From Patiriisocius marinistellae (GTDB lineage: Bacteria; Bacteroidota; Bacteroidia; Flavobacteriales; Flavobacteriaceae): 64,000 nt of DNA. A program made the position numbers and the translations under genes. Of the stretch, positions 63,188 through 64,000 are shown one piece after another. The stretch is from NCBI RefSeq assembly GCF_009014635.1, contig NZ_BKCF01000002.1, positions 124,001 through 188,000 on the forward strand, given 5' to 3'. The notes under the pieces are model-generated. The model was not told the origin of the DNA and did no database searches. It worked only from the letters and a program-made list of their open reading frames with translations. The number at the start of each line of letters is the position of its first letter. The first letter of the stretch is position 1.

Positions 63188-63751
63188 ATGAAAAAATTTA
63201 TTCTCCTTGCTATTGCAGTATTTACAGTTAATATGGCAACAGCCCAAACTCAAGTGGGCGAAGTAACATTACCAAACACATTAGAATTTAACGGCGAATC
63301 TTTAGCACTAAACGGTGCAGGAATTCGTAAAAAAGCAATGGTGCTTAAATTGTATTCTGGCGGATTATACTTACCATCAAAAAGTAGTGATGCTAAATCA
63401 ATTGTTAATGCAGATGCTAATCAAGCAATTAGATTAGTAATTACATCTGGTTTTGTTTCAAGCGAAGCAATGAGTGAAGCTGTGGAAGAAGGTTTTGATG
63501 CATCAACAGATGGAAATACATCTGGGATTTCTTCAGAAATAAAAAAATTTACAAGTTTCTTCAGTGATGAAATTGTAGAAGGTGACACTTTTGATATCAC
63601 TTACCAAACAGGAAAAGGAAGTGTATGTTATAAAAATGGAAAAGAACTAGGTGTAGTTAAAGGAATGACTTTTAAAAAGGCATTATTTGGAATATGGTTA
63701 GGAAACGACCCAGCAGATAGTAAACTTAAAAAAGGAATGCTTGGTAAGTAA
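63188..63751 (+). CDS. Chalcone isomerase-like secreted protein
   Basis: A 187-residue exported protein with signal peptide MKKFILLAIAVFTVNMATAQ. The body follows the CHI-like fold: LNGAGIRKKAMVLKLYSGGLY, ITSGFVSSEAMSEAVEEGFD and FKKALFGIWLGNDPADSKLK. Bacterial members are probably fatty-acid or lipid binders rather than enzymes. It follows the YihY gene by 19 bases. Confidence 0.88.
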   Translation: MKKFILLAIAVFTVNMATAQTQVGEVTLPNTLEFNGESLALNGAGIRKKAMVLKLYSGGLYLPSKSSDAKSIVNADANQAIRLVITSGFVSSEAMSEAVEEGFDASTDGNTSGISSEIKKFTSFFSDEIVEGDTFDITYQTGKGSVCYKNGKELGVVKGMTFKKALFGIWLGNDPADSKLKKGMLGK

Positions 63752-63787
63752 GCTGTAGCTTGTTATAAGTAATACCTTAAATATTTG

Positions 63788-63835
63788 ACCGTTGTCTGTT
63801 TGAGTTTATGAAACCTCAATGAGGCAGCGGTTTTT
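63788..63835 (+). terminator. Terminator after the chalcone isomerase-like gene
   Basis: A long imperfect stem from ACCG (63788) to CGGT (63831), closing a short loop near GTTTATGAAAC and ending in T. Confidence 0.7.
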
Positions 63836-63856
63836 GTAATTTTAAAATAAATTAAT

Positions 63857-64000
63857 ATGAAAATAAAAAATGTAATTTTATCTATAATAGCTCTTGTTTT
63901 TGTGATGAATACAGCAATGGCTCAGGATGTTTTTGGAAAATGGAAGACAGTAGATGATAATACGGGAGAGGTAAAATCTATTGTAGAGATTTTTAAAAAG
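63857..64000 (+). CDS. DUF2147 family secreted protein (5' part only)
   Basis: 48 residues before the window ends: a signal peptide (about MKIKNVILSIIALVFVMNTA) and the typical DUF2147 start DVFGKWKTVDDNTGEVKSIV. These are small calycin-like envelope proteins of unknown role. Confidence 0.85.
   Translation, partial: MKIKNVILSIIALVFVMNTAMAQDVFGKWKTVDDNTGEVKSIVEIFKK

Noticed and set aside
1-64000. tRNA, rRNA, CRISPR array, insertion sequence, prophage
   Set aside because: I saw no cloverleaf with CCA-end context, no rRNA stretches, no regular spaced repeats and no transposase or integrase motifs.

Overview
The window is AT-rich chromosomal DNA from a marine-type member of the Flavobacteriaceae (Bacteroidota). 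Evidence: promoters of the Bacteroidota type (-7 box TAnnTTTG), little sign of Shine-Dalgarno sequences, three secreted proteins with C-terminal type IX secretion sorting domains, DUF4199/DUF4252/DUF2853/DUF2130 proteins, FadN-type fused beta-oxidation enzymes and a cobalamin riboswitch ahead of a TonB-dependent receptor. I see no rRNA, tRNA, prophage, transposase or CRISPR array. This is a mostly ordinary housekeeping and accessory chromosome segment.

Layout. 0.3-10 kb: a fatty-acid degradation locus, all on the minus strand (MarR-type regulator, fused hydratase/3-hydroxyacyl-CoA dehydrogenase, thiolase, acyl-CoA dehydrogenase, and a nearby long-chain acyl-CoA ligase), with a small 20-residue-repeat orphan and a thioredoxin/MsrA-like fusion between them. 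10-21.5 kb: three type IX secretion cargo proteins (M14 carboxypeptidase, a large exoprotein, endonuclease I) around purL and rsmB. 21.5-24.3 kb: a YCF48-like lipoprotein and an ECF sigma/anti-sigma/Spy-like operon. 24.3-24.8 kb: a 554-base gap with one good and one weak candidate small RNA. 24.8-30 kb: ABC exporter, phosphohexomutase, glycosyltransferase and DUF4199 genes. 30-40.5 kb: L31, a GlmU-like protein, a broken small gene, a peptide-binding lipoprotein, mtaB, a GNAT protein, pirin, a hydrolase, a lytic transglycosylase, a half-size TauE, a TlpA-like protein and L34. 40.5-47 kb: carB, then an rmuC/DUF2130 cluster with small membrane proteins. 47-52.6 kb: vitamin B12 uptake (ABC importer divergent from a riboswitch-controlled TonB receptor). 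52.7-57.8 kb: DUF2853, a sulfotransferase, an S41 protease and a second ECF sigma operon with two DUF4252 genes. 57.8-64 kb: purB, a sirtuin, rlmH, nadC, a YihY-family protein, a chalcone-isomerase-like protein and a partial DUF2147 gene.

Most interesting signals: (1) the 9-mer CTTCGGAAA occurs 18 times by my hand count in 64 kb, in genes and between genes and in different reading frames, sometimes as inverted pairs. (2) Three genes next to ECF sigma modules share a small hairpin leader abutting the start codon. (3) Two candidate small RNAs share a C-rich terminator loop, and a third hairpin carries the complementary G-rich loop. (4) There is a tandem 20-residue-repeat orphan. (5) A gene is interrupted by one in-frame stop.
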